From Terriglobia bacterium (GTDB taxonomy: Bacteria; Acidobacteriota; Terriglobia; Acidiferrales; UBA7541), in the NCBI GenBank assembly GCA_020072805.1, contig JAIQGC010000044.1:1-50189 (forward strand): DNA of 50,189 nt, written 5' to 3'. The notes below the pieces were generated by a model. The model made no database searches. It saw only the letters and a program-made list of their open reading frames with translations, and was not told the DNA's origin. A program made the translations under genes and the position numbers. Of the stretch, positions 1 to 8,350 are shown one piece after another; the stretch's first letter is position 1; every line of letters starts with the position of its first letter.

Positions 1-383
1 ATCCCCTTGCGGATCTGCTGCTCGTCCGGCTGCGGATTCTTTTTCAGCAGGTGCAGCGTCGAAAGCATCAGCCCCGGCGTGCAGAATCCGCACTGCAATC
101 CGTGGTTGCTGGCGAAGGCCTCCTGAATCGGATGCAGCGCCTCCCCGCTCGCCAGCCCCTCCACCGTCATGATCTCCCCGCCGTCGGCCATCGCCGCGAA
201 CATCGTGCACGACTTCACCGTCCGCCCGTTGTACAGCACCGTACACGCCCCGCAATACGTCGTGTCGCACCCGATGTGCGTCCCGCTCAGGTTTAGCGCC
301 TCGCGGATGAACTCCACCAGCAGCGTACGCGGCTCCACCCACGCTTCGCGCATCTCTCCGTTCACCTTCATGCGCACCTTCAT
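1..383 (-). CDS. Molybdenum hydroxylase 2Fe-2S subunit (CoxS/XdhC-like), partial
   Basis: Small iron-sulphur subunit of a xanthine dehydrogenase/CO dehydrogenase-type enzyme. It passes electrons from the molybdenum subunit to the FAD subunit in the cytoplasm. The plant-type ferredoxin cluster shows as [12 protein letters not shown] with a later Cys (KSC), and the second [2Fe-2S] domain begins at CGFCTPG. The ATG at 383 gives a normal N-terminus ([16 protein letters not shown]). The gene runs off the left edge after about 127 codons of an expected 150-170. It lies 13 bp downstream of the FAD subunit gene on the same strand, so the two form an operon. The large molybdopterin subunit is not visible and may follow beyond the edge. 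The substrate cannot be told. Confidence 0.93.
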   Translation of the reverse strand, partial: MKVRMKVNGEMREAWVEPRTLLVEFIREALNLSGTHIGCDTTYCGACTVLYNGRTVKSCTMFAAMADGGEIMTVEGLASGEALHPIQEAFASNHGLQCGFCTPGLMLSTLHLLKKNPQPDEQQIRKG

Positions 384-396
384 TTTTCCGTCCTGC

Positions 397-1299
397 TCAC
401 CGTGCGGCATATTCGTGTCCGCCTTCCACTTTTTCTCCGCGCGCCCGTCGCGCCGCGATCCCCACCGCCCTCTTCACCAGCGCCGCCACCAGCGTCCTCT
501 TGTACTCCGCCGAACCCCGCATGTCGCTCTGCGGGTCCGCCGCCGCCCGCGCAGCTTCCGCCGCCCTCTTCAGCGTTTTTTCATCCAGCCGCTTCCCGCG
601 CAACTCCGCTTCCGCTTCCTGCGCCCGGATGGCCACCAACCCCACGCATCCCAGCACAATCCGCGCATCCGCAACGGTATCCTTGTCCCCCAGCGTCAGT
701 TGCGCCGCCACGCTCGCCGTCGCATACACTGGCGCGCTTCTCTTAAACGCCACGCACGCTCCTCCGCTTCCCGCCGGAGGGATCTTCACGATGATCTCCC
801 GCACCAACTCCCCTTGCCCCAGCACCGTCGTGTACGCGTCCTTCACGAACTCTTCCAGCGCCACCGTGCGCTCCCCGTTCGGCCCGACGCACACCACCCG
901 CGTCTCCAGCGTCAGCAGCGTCGCTCCCCAGTCTCCGCTGGGGTCCGCTTCGGCAACAGAACCCCCAATCGTCCCCATGTTGCGCACCTGCACGTCCGCA
1001 ATCCCCGCCGCGCAGTCATGCACAATCGGTATCGCCGCCGCTGCAGCCGATGCTTCAATCTCCGCGTGCCGCGCCAGCGCACCCAGTCGCAGCTCCCCGC
1101 CTCTCCCCTCGATCCCGGAAATCCCCGGAATATGATTGATGTCCACCAGCGCCACCGGCCGCGCCAGCCTCATCTTCATCAAGGGAATCAGGCTCTGCCC
1201 CCCGGCGATCAGCCGCGCCTCTTCGCCAAGGTCCGTCATCAATTGAATTGCTTTCTTGAGTGAATCCGCCCGGTGGTATTGGAATGAGTGAGGATACAC
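397..1299 (-). CDS. Molybdenum hydroxylase FAD-binding subunit (CoxM-like)
   Basis: FAD-binding medium subunit of the molybdenum hydroxylase family, 300 residues, which is the usual length. Near the N-terminus [21 protein letters not shown] matches the pyrophosphate-binding loop (AGGQSL), and [18 protein letters not shown] matches the second FAD motif. The C-terminal CO dehydrogenase flavoprotein domain follows. I place the start at GTG 1299 (protein begins [10 protein letters not shown], as in the family) because AGGA lies about 7 nt upstream. The reading frame stays open upstream to 1572, but that extension is unrelated to the family and crosses a dispersed repeat. The gene is first in an operon with the 2Fe-2S subunit. 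Confidence 0.92.
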   Translation of the reverse strand: MYPHSFQYHRADSLKKAIQLMTDLGEEARLIAGGQSLIPLMKMRLARPVALVDINHIPGISGIEGRGGELRLGALARHAEIEASAAAAAIPIVHDCAAGIADVQVRNMGTIGGSVAEADPSGDWGATLLTLETRVVCVGPNGERTVALEEFVKDAYTTVLGQGELVREIIVKIPPAGSGGACVAFKRSAPVYATASVAAQLTLGDKDTVADARIVLGCVGLVAIRAQEAEAELRGKRLDEKTLKRAAEAARAAADPQSDMRGSAEYKRTLVAALVKRAVGIAARRARGEKVEGGHEYAAR

Positions 1300-1427
1300 G
1301 ATAGTTCCTGAGGTCCCCGCAGGGGACGATGTTGTCGCGCGCGCCCTCCGCAAGAACCGCGGGAACGCCACAACGTGCTTCAGAATTTTAGTGCCAATCC
1401 CGCCTCCAACGCAAGGCGGAAACCGAC

Positions 1428-1441
1428 GAAACAATTGTTTC
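1428..1441. promoter_or_regulatory. Perfect 14-bp palindrome, possible operator
   Basis: GAAACAATTGTTTC is an exact inverted repeat about 130 bp upstream of the CoxM-like start codon. An AT-rich perfect palindrome in a GC-rich intergenic region suits a dimeric repressor site. No matching regulator is encoded next to it, so the role is a guess. Confidence 0.3.
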
Positions 1442-1532
1442 TCTGCACAGCCCGCGGCGCGCACGACAAAATAGTGAAATTCAGCATGGTCTTCGCACGG
1501 CGCGGCTTCACTGTCCGCAAAAAAGTGTCTCT

Positions 1533-1561
1533 TGTCATCCCGAGCGCAGCGAGGGATCTGC
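1533..1561. repeat. Mosaic palindromic repeat, short form
   Basis: The element begins TGTCATCCCGAG and ends GAGGGATCTGC around a short core, GCGCAGC. The same flanks with different central hairpins recur at 3972-4025 and, as an inverted pair, at 19600-19716. Such elements are widespread small non-coding repeats in bacterial genomes; mobility is not shown here. Confidence 0.6.
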
Positions 1562-1624
1562 TTTTTTCGCAAAACCGGCGAGGTTTCTCACCTTTCTGTC
1601 GTGCACCCTAGCCCGCGCCGCCTT

Positions 1625-1653
1625 TTGCCATTCCCCGCGCGCTCGTCTATAGT
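1625..1653 (+). promoter_or_regulatory. Sigma-70-type promoter for the nucleotidyltransferase gene
   Basis: TTGCCA (1625-1630), a 17-nt spacer and TATAGT (1648-1653) form a good vegetative promoter. Transcription would start near 1660, giving a leader of about 11 nt before ATG 1671. Confidence 0.6.
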
Positions 1654-1670
1654 TTCCTTCTCTGCTTCCC

Positions 1671-2270
1671 ATGAAACCGCGCGACATCGTCCCCATACTT
1701 CTCGCCGCAGGAGGCTCCCAGCGCCTCGGCTTCCCCCGCCCGCTCGCCCTCTTCGGCCGCCGCTCCGCTCTGCAAATTGCTCTGGCCAATTGCCGCGGCC
1801 TCGGTCGCCCCATCCTCGTCCTTGGCTGCGACGCTTCCGCCATCCTCCCCCATGTTCCCCGCGGCGTCCGTGTCGTCCTAAACCGCCGCTGGCGCTCCGG
1901 CGGCCAGCTCAGTTCCCTGCTCGCGGCCCTGCGCCACGTTCCCCCGGCCTCCGCCTTCCTCCTCTACCCCATCGACCAGCCTCTCCTCCAGCGCCACACC
2001 ATTCAATCCCTCGTGCGCGCCTTCCTCTCCCGCCTTCCCCACCAGCAAATCGTTCTTCCCCGCCACGGCCGCGAGACCGGCCACCCCATCCTCGTCTCCG
2101 CCGCCCTCCGCCACGAATTCGAATCCGCACCCACCGCCCGCCACGTCATTTACAAAAAAAAATCCCGCATCCGCGAACTCCCCGTCCCCACCACCGCCAT
2201 CTTCACCGACTTTTCCACCCCCGACTCTTACCTCTCCTGCCTCAAGAAATTCCTCTCCCGCCGCCGTTGA
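1671..2270 (+). CDS. MobA/MocA-like molybdopterin nucleotidyltransferase
   Basis: A 199-residue NTP-transferase of the MobA/MocA type, likely attaching CMP or GMP to molybdopterin. It sits next to a molybdenum hydroxylase, which fits MocA-like cytidylyltransferases. The nucleotide-binding signature is PILLAAGGSQRLGFP at residues 8-22. The position usually held by a conserved Lys in LAAGxSxRxGxxK is Arg23 here. Later family motifs are WRSGGQLSSL (cf. GMxSSL), YPIDQPLL and GRETGHPIL (cf. RGHP). The C-terminus is Arg-rich. It is transcribed away from the CoxM/CoxS-like operon from its own promoter. The molybdopterin role is well supported; CTP against GTP preference is not. Confidence 0.82.
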   Translation: MKPRDIVPILLAAGGSQRLGFPRPLALFGRRSALQIALANCRGLGRPILVLGCDASAILPHVPRGVRVVLNRRWRSGGQLSSLLAALRHVPPASAFLLYPIDQPLLQRHTIQSLVRAFLSRLPHQQIVLPRHGRETGHPILVSAALRHEFESAPTARHVIYKKKSRIRELPVPTTAIFTDFSTPDSYLSCLKKFLSRRR

Positions 2271-2318
2271 ACTGGTTCTATGGTTGCCACACAGTCTCTT
2301 CAGCCCGGCATCTTGCCT

Positions 2319-2804
2319 TTACTCCGCCCTCTCCTTCAACATCCCCGCCGCCATCCCCCCCATCGCCGCAATCACCAACCCCGCCGCCACTCCCGCCACC
2401 ACCCTCGGCCCCGCCCCATGATCCACCGTCTGCAAATACACTCCCAGCGGAAATACCACCGCCCCCGCCAGCATCCCCGCTGCTAATATCGTCTTCACCC
2501 GCTCGGAATACCCCACCCGCTCCATCGCCATCCCCAAAATCATCAGCACCATGGCCAGCCCGATCCAATGCCCGTGAATATCCACCTGCCGGTCATAGAC
2601 GTACTTCGTCTCCTTATACCGCTCCATCGCCGCCCGCATCCCCGCCGCGTCCCTTTGCGCCGCCGCCGCAAACCCCGTCGCCAGCGACACCCCCATCCCT
2701 TCCAGCGCCTGGTGCTCCGCAAACACCGCGTACCAGAATCCGTACCCCATCCCCCAGATCAGCAGCGCCAGCCCTCCCACAACCAATATCTTCCGCGCCT
2801 TCAT
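2319..2804 (-). CDS. Membrane protein, third copy of a repeated four-helix His-bearing unit
   Basis: A 161-residue integral membrane protein of unknown function. It has about four hydrophobic segments: residues 6-28, 77-98, 106-125 and 134-155. His31 follows helix 1, and an H-x-H pair (His77, His79 in VDIHGHWIG) opens helix 2. The 46-residue spacing between these sites matches both halves of the upstream protein, so this gene is a third copy of one ancestral unit. ATG 2804 overlaps the upstream stop codon as ATGA, so the two are translationally coupled; an in-frame start further upstream would intrude into the neighbour. Conserved histidines suggest metal or haem binding, but I do not recognise the family. 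Confidence 0.75.
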   Translation of the reverse strand: MKARKILVVGGLALLIWGMGYGFWYAVFAEHQALEGMGVSLATGFAAAAQRDAAGMRAAMERYKETKYVYDRQVDIHGHWIGLAMVLMILGMAMERVGYSERVKTILAAGMLAGAVVFPLGVYLQTVDHGAGPRVVAGVAAGLVIAAMGGMAAGMLKERAE

Positions 2805-3898
2805 CGCCCGCCTCCCGCCGCCGCATCCAGCTCGCCCGTATACCGCAAAATCCCCACCCACATCGCCATCAGCGCCACAATCACCAGCAACCCTCCCGTA
2901 TCCGCCAATCCCCCCGCCAGCAACCCAAATCTAAGCTCCAGCAGCACGCACACCGGAAGCATCACTGACCCCGCCAGCAGCACCCACGCCCATCTCCGCC
3001 GCCACGCATCCCGCAGCCTCACGTACGGCTGAAAAAACGCCACCAGGATCGCCAGCAACCCGAACTCAATGCTGTGCGCGTGCGCCGCGATGTTCACCGC
3101 CTTCTCCCCCTGCAGCTGCCCGTACTCCCCCAGCGCCCGCTCCACCGCACCGCCGTCCCGCGCTGCCGCCCCCGCTGCCATCCCCGTCAAAATCGTCGAG
3201 TCCGCCGCCTCATGCCGGTACAAATCCACCGCTGCATACCACGCCCCATGCGCAAACCCCATCAAAATCAGCGCCACTCCTCCCGCCATCAGCACACGCC
3301 CCGCTCCGTCCCGCGCCGCCAGCAACGAATCCTCAACCGCCCCGCGCGTCGCGTCCGCAAAATGCTTCCACAATCCCCACAAACTCCCTGCCGCCGCTAA
3401 AATCACCAGCAACCCGCCCGCATCCGCGAAAATGCTCGCCCATCCAATCGCCGCCAGCGGACTGTACGCCATCCCCACATAGTGAATCAGAAACACACCC
3501 ACCGGCAGCGTCACCGCCCCCGCCAGAAACACCACCGCCAGCCTCTTCTTCGTCATTTCGCATATCGCTATCCACGGCTGCATCACCGCCAGCATCAGCG
3601 CCAGATACCCGAACCCGATCATGTGCACATGCGTGTCCACCTTCGTCCCGCGGTTCTCCAGGAACCCGCCCACCGCCCCAAACTCCCTCAGCACCGCCCC
3701 TGCATCTCCCGCCAGCGCCGCCTCCGCCGCCCCCGCCAGCGCTCCGCCCACTCGCGCCGCATTCTGATGCAAAACAAAAATCGCAAACAAATCCCCAAAA
3801 ATCATCCCCGCCACAATCAATCCAATCCCGCCCAGCACCAGCAGCCTCCGCGCCCCCATCGCTGCAAACTCCCCCGCAACCGCCTTCTCCGTCGCCAT
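2801..3898 (-). CDS. Membrane protein with two tandem four-helix His-bearing units
   Basis: A 365-residue integral membrane protein made of two homologous halves, residues about 19-178 and 202-350. Each half has a first helix followed by a His (His44; His229), a helical loop, an H-x-H motif opening helix 2 (His90/His92 in DTHVHMIGFG; His273/His275 in AAHAHSIEFG), helix 3 with a VxLPV motif (TLPVGVFLI; MLPVCVLLE) and helix 4 with ADxGGLLVI. The His to H-x-H spacing is 46 and 44 residues. ATG 3898 is preferred to the ATG at 3925 because GGTGAGG lies just upstream. It is coupled to the single-unit gene downstream. Resemblance to haem-bearing membrane proteins is inference only. Confidence 0.75.
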   Translation of the reverse strand: MATEKAVAGEFAAMGARRLLVLGGIGLIVAGMIFGDLFAIFVLHQNAARVGGALAGAAEAALAGDAGAVLREFGAVGGFLENRGTKVDTHVHMIGFGYLALMLAVMQPWIAICEMTKKRLAVVFLAGAVTLPVGVFLIHYVGMAYSPLAAIGWASIFADAGGLLVILAAAGSLWGLWKHFADATRGAVEDSLLAARDGAGRVLMAGGVALILMGFAHGAWYAAVDLYRHEAADSTILTGMAAGAAARDGGAVERALGEYGQLQGEKAVNIAAHAHSIEFGLLAILVAFFQPYVRLRDAWRRRWAWVLLAGSVMLPVCVLLELRFGLLAGGLADTGGLLVIVALMAMWVGILRYTGELDAAAGGGR

Positions 3899-3971
3899 AC
3901 CCTCACCTCGCAAAATCTTCCTCAAACATCCATCCCAAAAATAGTGTGCTCATCCCTAAATAAATCAAATC

Positions 3972-4025
3972 GGTCATTCCGACCGGAGGGACGGCGTTTT
4001 TGCCGTCCCGGAGTGGAGGAATCCC
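3972..4025. repeat. Mosaic palindromic repeat with GGGACGGC hairpin
   Basis: The flanks GGTCATTCCGA and GGAGGAATCCC enclose a hairpin with stem GGGACGGC (3988-3995) and GCCGTCCC (4002-4009) around a GTTTTT loop. The architecture matches the repeats at 1533 and 19600, but the hairpin sequence differs. It lies between the membrane-protein operon and the terminator of the receptor gene. Confidence 0.6.
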
Positions 4026-4102
4026 TCTTCGACTTCGGAATTCAGTCTAAACGCATCCCCATCCCGTTCAGTGAACACTCTCCCCCGCCCCACCCCAAAA
4101 AC

Positions 4103-4141
4103 AACGGGCCCGGCCGCAGTATCCCTGCAACCGGGCCCGTT
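4103..4141 (-). terminator. Rho-independent terminator of the Oar-like receptor gene
   Basis: An 11-bp stem, AACGGGCCCGG with CCGGGCCCGTT, encloses a 17-nt loop. On the minus strand the stem is followed by GTTTTTGGGG. It lies about 50 bp past the stop codon at 4192. The other side (TCTTTCTT) is also T-rich, so it could act in both directions. Confidence 0.75.
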
Positions 4142-4191
4142 CTTTCTTAATCTTTCAATCATCCCTCCCCGGAATTTCTCCCGGCCAGGGG

Positions 4192-7100
4192 TTAGAAGTT
4201 AAACTTCACCGCCAGCTGCAACTGCCGCGGATTGTTCACCGCCCGGGGTGTTCCGTAGTACTGGTTCGGCGAACTTTCCGGATTGCTCGTCGGCCCGGCG
4301 CAACCGAACGCCCCCGGATCCGGGGTACAGAAGTCCGCTGCTCCGTAGACCGTATTGAAATACTTCACGTTCAGCGTGTTGGAGAAGTTGAACGCCTCGA
4401 ACATCAGTTCCAGGCTCTTTTTCTCCTTCAGGTTGATCGTCCGCGATAGCCGCAGGTCCACCGTCCGGAAATTATCTCCCACGAACGTATTGCGCGGCTC
4501 GATTCCCACCCGGTCATTGTTCCCGAACACGTCTCCGTTGGCGTCAAATCCCGCGAACTTCGTGAAGCGCATCGGCGATTGGATGGTGATGATGCTGCTG
4601 AGCATGAAGTCCTGCCCGATCTTCCCCCAGCTCTTCGGCGTCGTCACCGACCCGTTAATCACCAGCCGCTGCCTCACGTCGTCGCTCGACAGCGCCCGCT
4701 CCGCACGGAAGTTCCGGCTGTCCTGCGGCACCAGCACGAAGCTCGGATTCGGCCCGTCGTCCAGGCTCTTTCCCAGCGTGTAGCCGATTCCGTAAGCGAA
4801 GTTGTGCGACATCCTCTTATTCACGCTCAGCAGGAATCCGTCATACGTCGAATCCCACAGTGAATTCGCCTCGAAGTAAATTCCCCACCGAGGATCGGCC
4901 ATCCCCGGCGTAAACGGGCAGATAAACGTCAGTCCGCAATACACGTTCTTGTTCCCCAGGCGCCCCTGCGAATCATACATGGGCATTTGCGCCGTCGCCG
5001 GCGGCTGGTTCACGTTATAAAAGCTCCCCAAATGCACGCCGCGAATGTGCATCACGCTCGCGCTCACCGTTGTGTCCTTCATCGGCTCGAACTCGATCGC
5101 CAGGCTCGCCTGAATCCCGTACGGATTCTTGTGGTCCTTGGCGAACCGCACCACCGTCGCATCTCCCCAGAACGCGCATTGCGAAAGCACCGTTTCGCCC
5201 GGGAAGCACACATTCGGGAACGGCACTGCGTCCGGATACGTGCCTGTGGTCAGAAGCTGGTTCAGTCCGTAGGCCGTAATTCCCGGCGAGCTGGCAAACG
5301 CAAACAACCGCGTCGTCGCATCCAGCGAGTTCTCGTTCGGACTCGCCAGCCCATTCGTCCCCGGTCCTGTCGGATATGTTCCCAGCGTTCCTCCGCAGGA
5401 CGGTCGCTGGCACGCCAGCAGCGGCGACGGAATCATCCCGTGGAACAATCCGAACCCGCCACGCACCACCACGTTGTGCTTTCCGCCCACGTTGTAGGCC
5501 ATGCCCACCCGCGGGTCGAAGTTCTTCCATTGCGTATCCAGCACGCCCGAGGGCCAGGTCTCCCATTCCCAGCGGATCCCTCCGTTCAGCGTCAGCTTGT
5601 TCGTCGCCCTCCACTTATCCTGCAGATAGATGCCGTTGTACGTGTGGTTCAGCTTGCCCGTGGCCTGGTCCCGAATGGCCGGCGTAAACGCTGTCCCTTG
5701 ATACACCGCCGTATTGATCGTCGGCTCCGTAAAGTTCGACGCCGCATCAAACCGCTCCGCGAAAATCACGTTCGGATGCTGGCAGCCCGCCGGCCCGACC
5801 CCGGTCAGCGGATCCGCAACACATCCCCCTCCCACGGCCGTGTCCGTCCCGAAAAACGCCCCCAGGCTCGGGAAGTCCGCCTCGAAGGGATAGAACAGCG
5901 GAAACGATTCCGTCGTGCTGACCCAGTTCATATTCCCGCCGAAGGAAAGCGTGTGCTTATCCATCGTCCGCGTCACGCTGTCCACCACCTCGAACCGCGA
6001 TTCCTTGTAGTAGTCCGGATTCCCGCGGTTCACGCCCACCGTGAACAGGTTGGTCACCTCCAAATGCGGCTGCGTGGTCACCGTCGGGAAGTTGAAGAAC
6101 CGCCGCGCGAACTGCACGCGCACCTCGTTCACCAGCTTCGGCGAAAACACCGACGCCAGGCTCCCCACAATCGACTGGTCCCGGTACTGCGTGTTCTTGA
6201 ACGCCGACGGCAGGTCGAACCCGTCGTTCAGCGGCGACTGGTTCGTCAGCCGCCCGTCATTGATGAAATACCGCAGATACAGGTTCTGCTTTTCGTTGAA
6301 GCTGTGATCCAGCCGGATAAATCCGTTGTCGTTATTATTGTCCCGGATCACCGAGGAAAGCACCGGCTCGGCCGGCAGCCCGAACACCAGCGTCTTTACG
6401 TTATTGATCGCGTCAATATTCTGCAACACCGCCTGGTTATAAAACGGCGATTCATTGCGCCTCTGCGCTTCATAGTTCGTGAACAAGAACGTCTTGTCCT
6501 TCCGGATCGGCCCGCCCAGCGCCACGCCAAACTGGTTCTGATGCAACTGGTGCACTCCGTTGGCCTGCAGGATGCTCACCGCGTCCATCGCATCGTTGCG
6601 GAAATATTCATACGCCGTCCCGTGCCAGTCGTTGGTCCCGCTGCGCGTAATAATGTTCACGATCCCGCCCACCGCGCGCCCGAACTCCGTCGAGTAGTCC
6701 GAATTGATTACGCGAAACTCCTGCACCGACTCCTGCGGCGGCGTTCCCCGCTGAATCCCCGAAGCCGTCGAAATATCGTCCGCCCCGTCCACCGCGATGA
6801 AATTGTAGTGAATGTTCTGCCCCGCGAAGGACAGCTTGGTCACCGGCTCCACGATCACGTCCGTGCTTCCCGACGTCGTATCGCCAATCGTCACCGCCGG
6901 CGAGAGCAGCGCAAAACTGATGAACTCGCGCCCGTTCACCGGCAACTCCGTGATCTGCCTCTCCGTGATCACCGTGGACACCTGCGTCCTCGTCGGCTCG
7001 GCCACTTCCGTCGTCGCCGACACTTCCACCTTCTGCTCCACCTGCCCCGGCGTCAGATTAAAAACCAGTTCCGCCGACTGCCCCACCTGCAGCGTGATCA

Positions 7101-7392
7101 CTTTGGTCTGCTTGCCGAACCCGGTGAATGTCACCGCCACGTTATATTCCCCCGCCGGCAGCGCCGGGATCACGTACTCGCCCGTCGCCGATGTCTGCGC
7201 GCTCCGCGATAGCCCCGTCGCCGTGTTCGTCGCCGTCACCGTCGCGCCCGCGATGCTTCCGCCGCTCGCGTCCAGCACCCGCCCATCCAGCGTCGCCGTC
7301 ACCGCTTGCCCGTACGCGCTATTCACCGCGCCGCTTACGCACAGCAGCAGCGCCATCATTCCCACAACAATAGTCAGTTTCTTGAATTTCAT
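4192..7392 (-). CDS. Oar-like TonB-dependent outer-membrane receptor
   Basis: A 1066-residue outer-membrane beta-barrel of the TonB-dependent, Oar-like class that is greatly expanded in Acidobacteriota. The signal peptide (MKFKKLTIVVGMMALLLC) leads to cleavage near AYGQA. A carboxypeptidase-regulatory-like beta-sandwich follows (ATLDGRVLDASGGSIAGATV through YVIPALPAGEY). A plug-type region contains ITELPVNGREF and GGIVNIITRSGTNDWHG, and a long barrel ends in the terminal aromatic KFNF. The family imports or binds bulky substrates, often glycans; the substrate is unknown. ATG 7392 is chosen over upstream in-frame starts because the predicted transcription start lies near 7444 and GGTGAGGG precedes it. 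It is a single gene with its own terminator. Confidence 0.93.
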   Translation of the reverse strand: MKFKKLTIVVGMMALLLCVSGAVNSAYGQAVTATLDGRVLDASGGSIAGATVTATNTATGLSRSAQTSATGEYVIPALPAGEYNVAVTFTGFGKQTKVITLQVGQSAELVFNLTPGQVEQKVEVSATTEVAEPTRTQVSTVITERQITELPVNGREFISFALLSPAVTIGDTTSGSTDVIVEPVTKLSFAGQNIHYNFIAVDGADDISTASGIQRGTPPQESVQEFRVINSDYSTEFGRAVGGIVNIITRSGTNDWHGTAYEYFRNDAMDAVSILQANGVHQLHQNQFGVALGGPIRKDKTFLFTNYEAQRRNESPFYNQAVLQNIDAINNVKTLVFGLPAEPVLSSVIRDNNNDNGFIRLDHSFNEKQNLYLRYFINDGRLTNQSPLNDGFDLPSAFKNTQYRDQSIVGSLASVFSPKLVNEVRVQFARRFFNFPTVTTQPHLEVTNLFTVGVNRGNPDYYKESRFEVVDSVTRTMDKHTLSFGGNMNWVSTTESFPLFYPFEADFPSLGAFFGTDTAVGGGCVADPLTGVGPAGCQHPNVIFAERFDAASNFTEPTINTAVYQGTAFTPAIRDQATGKLNHTYNGIYLQDKWRATNKLTLNGGIRWEWETWPSGVLDTQWKNFDPRVGMAYNVGGKHNVVVRGGFGLFHGMIPSPLLACQRPSCGGTLGTYPTGPGTNGLASPNENSLDATTRLFAFASSPGITAYGLNQLLTTGTYPDAVPFPNVCFPGETVLSQCAFWGDATVVRFAKDHKNPYGIQASLAIEFEPMKDTTVSASVMHIRGVHLGSFYNVNQPPATAQMPMYDSQGRLGNKNVYCGLTFICPFTPGMADPRWGIYFEANSLWDSTYDGFLLSVNKRMSHNFAYGIGYTLGKSLDDGPNPSFVLVPQDSRNFRAERALSSDDVRQRLVINGSVTTPKSWGKIGQDFMLSSIITIQSPMRFTKFAGFDANGDVFGNNDRVGIEPRNTFVGDNFRTVDLRLSRTINLKEKKSLELMFEAFNFSNTLNVKYFNTVYGAADFCTPDPGAFGCAGPTSNPESSPNQYYGTPRAVNNPRQLQLAVKFNF

Positions 7393-7450
7393 CTGGACCC
7401 TCACCCCTTGCCCGTCCCCTTCGCTCTGAAACGGGCGTTTCGATTCACAA

Positions 7451-7478
7451 AGCATACCTCACCCCGGAACACAGTCAA
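7451..7478 (-). promoter_or_regulatory. Sigma-70-type promoter of the Oar-like receptor gene
   Basis: On the minus strand, TTGACT (7478-7473), a 16-nt spacer and TATGCT (7456-7451) form a strong vegetative promoter. Transcription would start near 7444, leaving about 50 nt of leader before ATG 7392. This rules out the in-frame ATG at 7455. Confidence 0.65.
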
Positions 7479-7546
7479 GCATTTCTCTTTCAAGAACAAA
7501 CGGTCGTTTTTATCCCCCGCCCGTCGCCCCGCGCCCCTCCCCGCTC

Positions 7547-8350
7547 CTAGCTGAACCTTGCCTTGGCCCGGCACTCCGCCGCCACTTGCTCAAGTAGTTT
7601 TTCCGCACCTATCTGCTCTCCCCCAGCCATCGTCAGCTTCGGCTTGATCCTTCTCAAGATCTCCCGCGCCATCCGCTCCCGCACTTCCCCCTCCAGCGCC
7701 TCCCGCCGGTTCAAAAAGGTCTCGATCAACCCGAACTCTTCCGCGCTCAGCCCCGCCCCTCCATACGCCGTTCCCGCCTCCCCGCTCTGCGTCGCCGCCT
7801 GCCACGCCGGCCGCACCTCCTCCAGCGTCCTCTCCTGCACCACAATGCTCCCCGCCACGTAATCTCCCAGCCTCTTGTTCTGCGCACTCAGCAGCACGCT
7901 CACGATTCCCACCGCATAAAATCCCGGCATCTGGTCCACGATCCGCAGCAGGTTCCTCCCCACCGCTTCCGCCGCCGTAATCGGCCGGCCCGATTCGTGG
8001 ATCACCCGCAGCCGGATGATCCTCTTTCCCGGCGTCTGCCCGTTCCACATCGCCTCGAAAAACGCGAAGTACCCGAAATACAAAGCGAAAATCATCAGCC
8101 CCGCCAGCGCCAAATACCAGATCGCCGACTTCGGGAAGTACGCCGCCAGCCCCGCCCCGATGAATATGCTCATAAAAATCAGCGCCAGCCCCACCGCCAT
8201 CTGAATCAAAGTATCCAGCGCCAGCGCCAGGAACCGGCTGCCGATTCCCGCAACCGCGAATTCCAGCACCGTCTGTTCTGGCGTGTCGATGGTATGCTTG
8301 TCGGCGGTAGCGCCGTGCAACGTCTCCGCACCGGGAGTGTTTTCGGACAT
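7547..8350 (-). CDS. RDD family membrane protein
   Basis: A 267-residue inner-membrane protein with an RDD domain. The family Arg is in AGIGSRFLALALDTLIQ and the Asp pair follows (LDTL). Three hydrophobic segments come next, and the family motif NGQTPGKRIIRLRV precedes GRNLLRIVDQMPGFYAVGI. The C-terminal 100 residues are soluble and charged. RDD proteins are often paired with SpoIIM-family proteins, as here; some act as cation antiporters, but the role is usually unknown. ATG 8350 has GGTGGAG upstream. Its start codon overlaps that of the divergent SpoIIM-like gene inside a single CATG, so each gene's promoter must lie in the other's coding sequence. Confidence 0.88.
   Translation of the reverse strand: MSENTPGAETLHGATADKHTIDTPEQTVLEFAVAGIGSRFLALALDTLIQMAVGLALIFMSIFIGAGLAAYFPKSAIWYLALAGLMIFALYFGYFAFFEAMWNGQTPGKRIIRLRVIHESGRPITAAEAVGRNLLRIVDQMPGFYAVGIVSVLLSAQNKRLGDYVAGSIVVQERTLEEVRPAWQAATQSGEAGTAYGGAGLSAEEFGLIETFLNRREALEGEVRERMAREILRRIKPKLTMAGGEQIGAEKLLEQVAAECRAKARFS

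Larger units (their letters stand above)
1300..1670. other. Divergent intergenic region between CoxM-like gene and nucleotidyltransferase gene
   Basis: This 371-bp stretch has no gene of its own. It holds a perfect 14-bp palindrome (1428-1441), one copy of the mosaic palindromic repeat (1533-1561) and a sigma-70-like promoter for the rightward nucleotidyltransferase (1625-1653). The open frame that continues leftward from the CoxM-like gene through this region shows no family similarity. Confidence 0.6.

Noticed and set aside
1300-1572. Open frame extending the CoxM-like protein by 90 residues at its N-terminus
   Set aside because: The extension crosses a dispersed palindromic repeat, does not resemble the family, and a GTG with a good ribosome-binding site stands at 1299 where family proteins begin.
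4987-7212. 741-codon open frame on the plus strand
   Set aside because: It lies entirely opposite the Oar-like receptor, is extremely Arg/His-rich, and has no domain. It is a GC-rich antisense shadow.
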